40,958 nucleotides of DNA from Microthrixaceae bacterium. Lineage in GTDB: Bacteria; Actinomycetota; Acidimicrobiia; Acidimicrobiales; Microtrichaceae. The notes beneath the pieces were generated by a model. The model worked only from the letters and a program-made list of their open reading frames with translations. It was not told where the DNA came from and ran no database searches. The position numbers were made by a program, and so were the translations under genes. Below, one piece after another: positions 40,757 to 40,958 of the stretch (position 1 is the first letter of the stretch; every line of letters starts with the position of its first letter). The DNA lies in the NCBI GenBank assembly GCA_019694615.1, contig JAIBBP010000118.1:1-40958 (forward strand). The letters run 5' to 3'.

Positions 40757-40789
40757 TTATCCCCACCTTTAGTCACAGGCTGTGGATGA
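40757..40789. promoter_or_regulatory. Two DnaA-box-like sequences between the CwlM-like gene and parB
   Basis: TTATCCCCA (40757-40765) and the inverted TGTGGATGA (40781-40789, complement TCATCCACA) each differ from TTATCCACA at one position and face each other across 15 bp. Confidence 0.3.
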
Positions 40790-40794
40790 GCCTG
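40776..40794. terminator. Hairpin between convergent CwlM-like and parB genes
   Basis: CAGGCT and AGCCTG pair around GTGGATG. A weak stem, but it is the only hairpin in the convergent gap of 120 bp. Confidence 0.35.
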
Positions 40795-40842
40795 AGCCTG
40801 GGGGTCTACTTCACCTGCTGGGTGATGGGTGATATCAGGTCA

Positions 40843-40958
40843 TCAACTTGCACTGATGATTCGGTAGATCCGCTCGAGGTCCTCGAGGTTGGCGAACTCG
40901 ATGTTCATCTTGCCCTTCTTCGCACCCATCTCCACCTTCACCCGCGTGTCGAGCCGTG
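40843..40958 (-). CDS. parB: Chromosome-partitioning protein ParB, C-terminal fragment
   Basis: The last 37 codons of a gene that continues past the right edge. The translation RLDTRVKVEMGAKKG, then MNIEFANLEDLERIYRII, is the C-terminal dimerisation segment of ParB. The stop TGA is at 40845-40843. ParB with parS sites and ParA segregates the origin region, so oriC should be close beyond this edge. No parS 16-mer is visible in the window. Confidence 0.85.
   Translation of the reverse strand, partial: RLDTRVKVEMGAKKGKMNIEFANLEDLERIYRIISAS

Overview
The window is about 41 kb of high-GC, gene-dense chromosome. It has GTG and TTG starts, many 1-4 bp stop/start overlaps, a WhiB regulator, a DUF5318 protein and a DUF6049 protein. 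That combination indicates an actinobacterium. The gene order and the frequent leaderless-type starts make me favour the class Acidimicrobiia, but this lineage is an inference. I see no phage, transposase, CRISPR array or biosynthetic cluster; this is core chromosome, and the parB fragment at the right edge points to proximity to the replication origin.

Layout. (1) 1-7.4 kb: Mrp-type Fe-S carrier, Nudix hydrolase, FxsA, WhiB, an NfeD-like membrane protein, two Get3/ArsA-type ATPases, and a divergent STAS/receiver pair. (2) 7.3-12 kb: a perfect 58-bp palindrome, tRNA-Pro(CGG), an acyltransferase, a lipoprotein, an M23 peptidase, an RlmI-like methyltransferase, a CAP-domain protein and a small MazG-like protein. 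(3) 12-20.3 kb: lysC-asd (lysC with a convincing internal start for a regulatory beta subunit), cyclophilin, an S51-like protein without its catalytic residues, a 3-hydroxyacyl-CoA dehydrogenase, aat, a zinc-ribbon protein, a secreted protein, a VOC protein and a methyltransferase. (4) 20.3-28.1 kb: the block DUF5318 - class A PBP - panB - rpsF - ssb - rpsR - rplI - dnaB, all on the minus strand, with two long intergenic regions (20306-20618 and 21975-22499) that contain strong secondary structure and DnaA-box-like repeats. (5) 28.2-40.96 kb: methyltransferase, CCA-adding enzyme, deacetylase, acetyltransferase, DUF6049 - Ser/Thr kinase - ECF sigma - anti-sigma-like protein - small membrane protein - trxB - enoyl-CoA hydratase - trxA - CwlM-like protein, then parB (partial).

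How the genes relate. Blocks 4 and 5 match gene neighbourhoods that in Mycobacterium tuberculosis lie on opposite sides of oriC (Rv0049-Rv0058 and Rv3907c-Rv3917c); here they are adjacent. The cell-wall part is reorganised: the kinase carries a C-terminal extracellular domain resembling the one on the mycobacterial MviN/MurJ fusion, but no MurJ flippase is present between DUF6049 and the kinase. The CwlM-like protein has lost most zinc and catalytic residues, which fits a regulatory rather than hydrolytic role.

The most interesting items are the structured intergenic regions around dnaB, the 58-bp perfect palindrome, the recurrent leaderless promoter signature (TAnnnT a few bases before the start codon), the MurJ-less kinase, and a set of proteins that keep a fold but lose active-site residues (NfeD, S51-like, CwlM-like, the HD part of the CCA enzyme).
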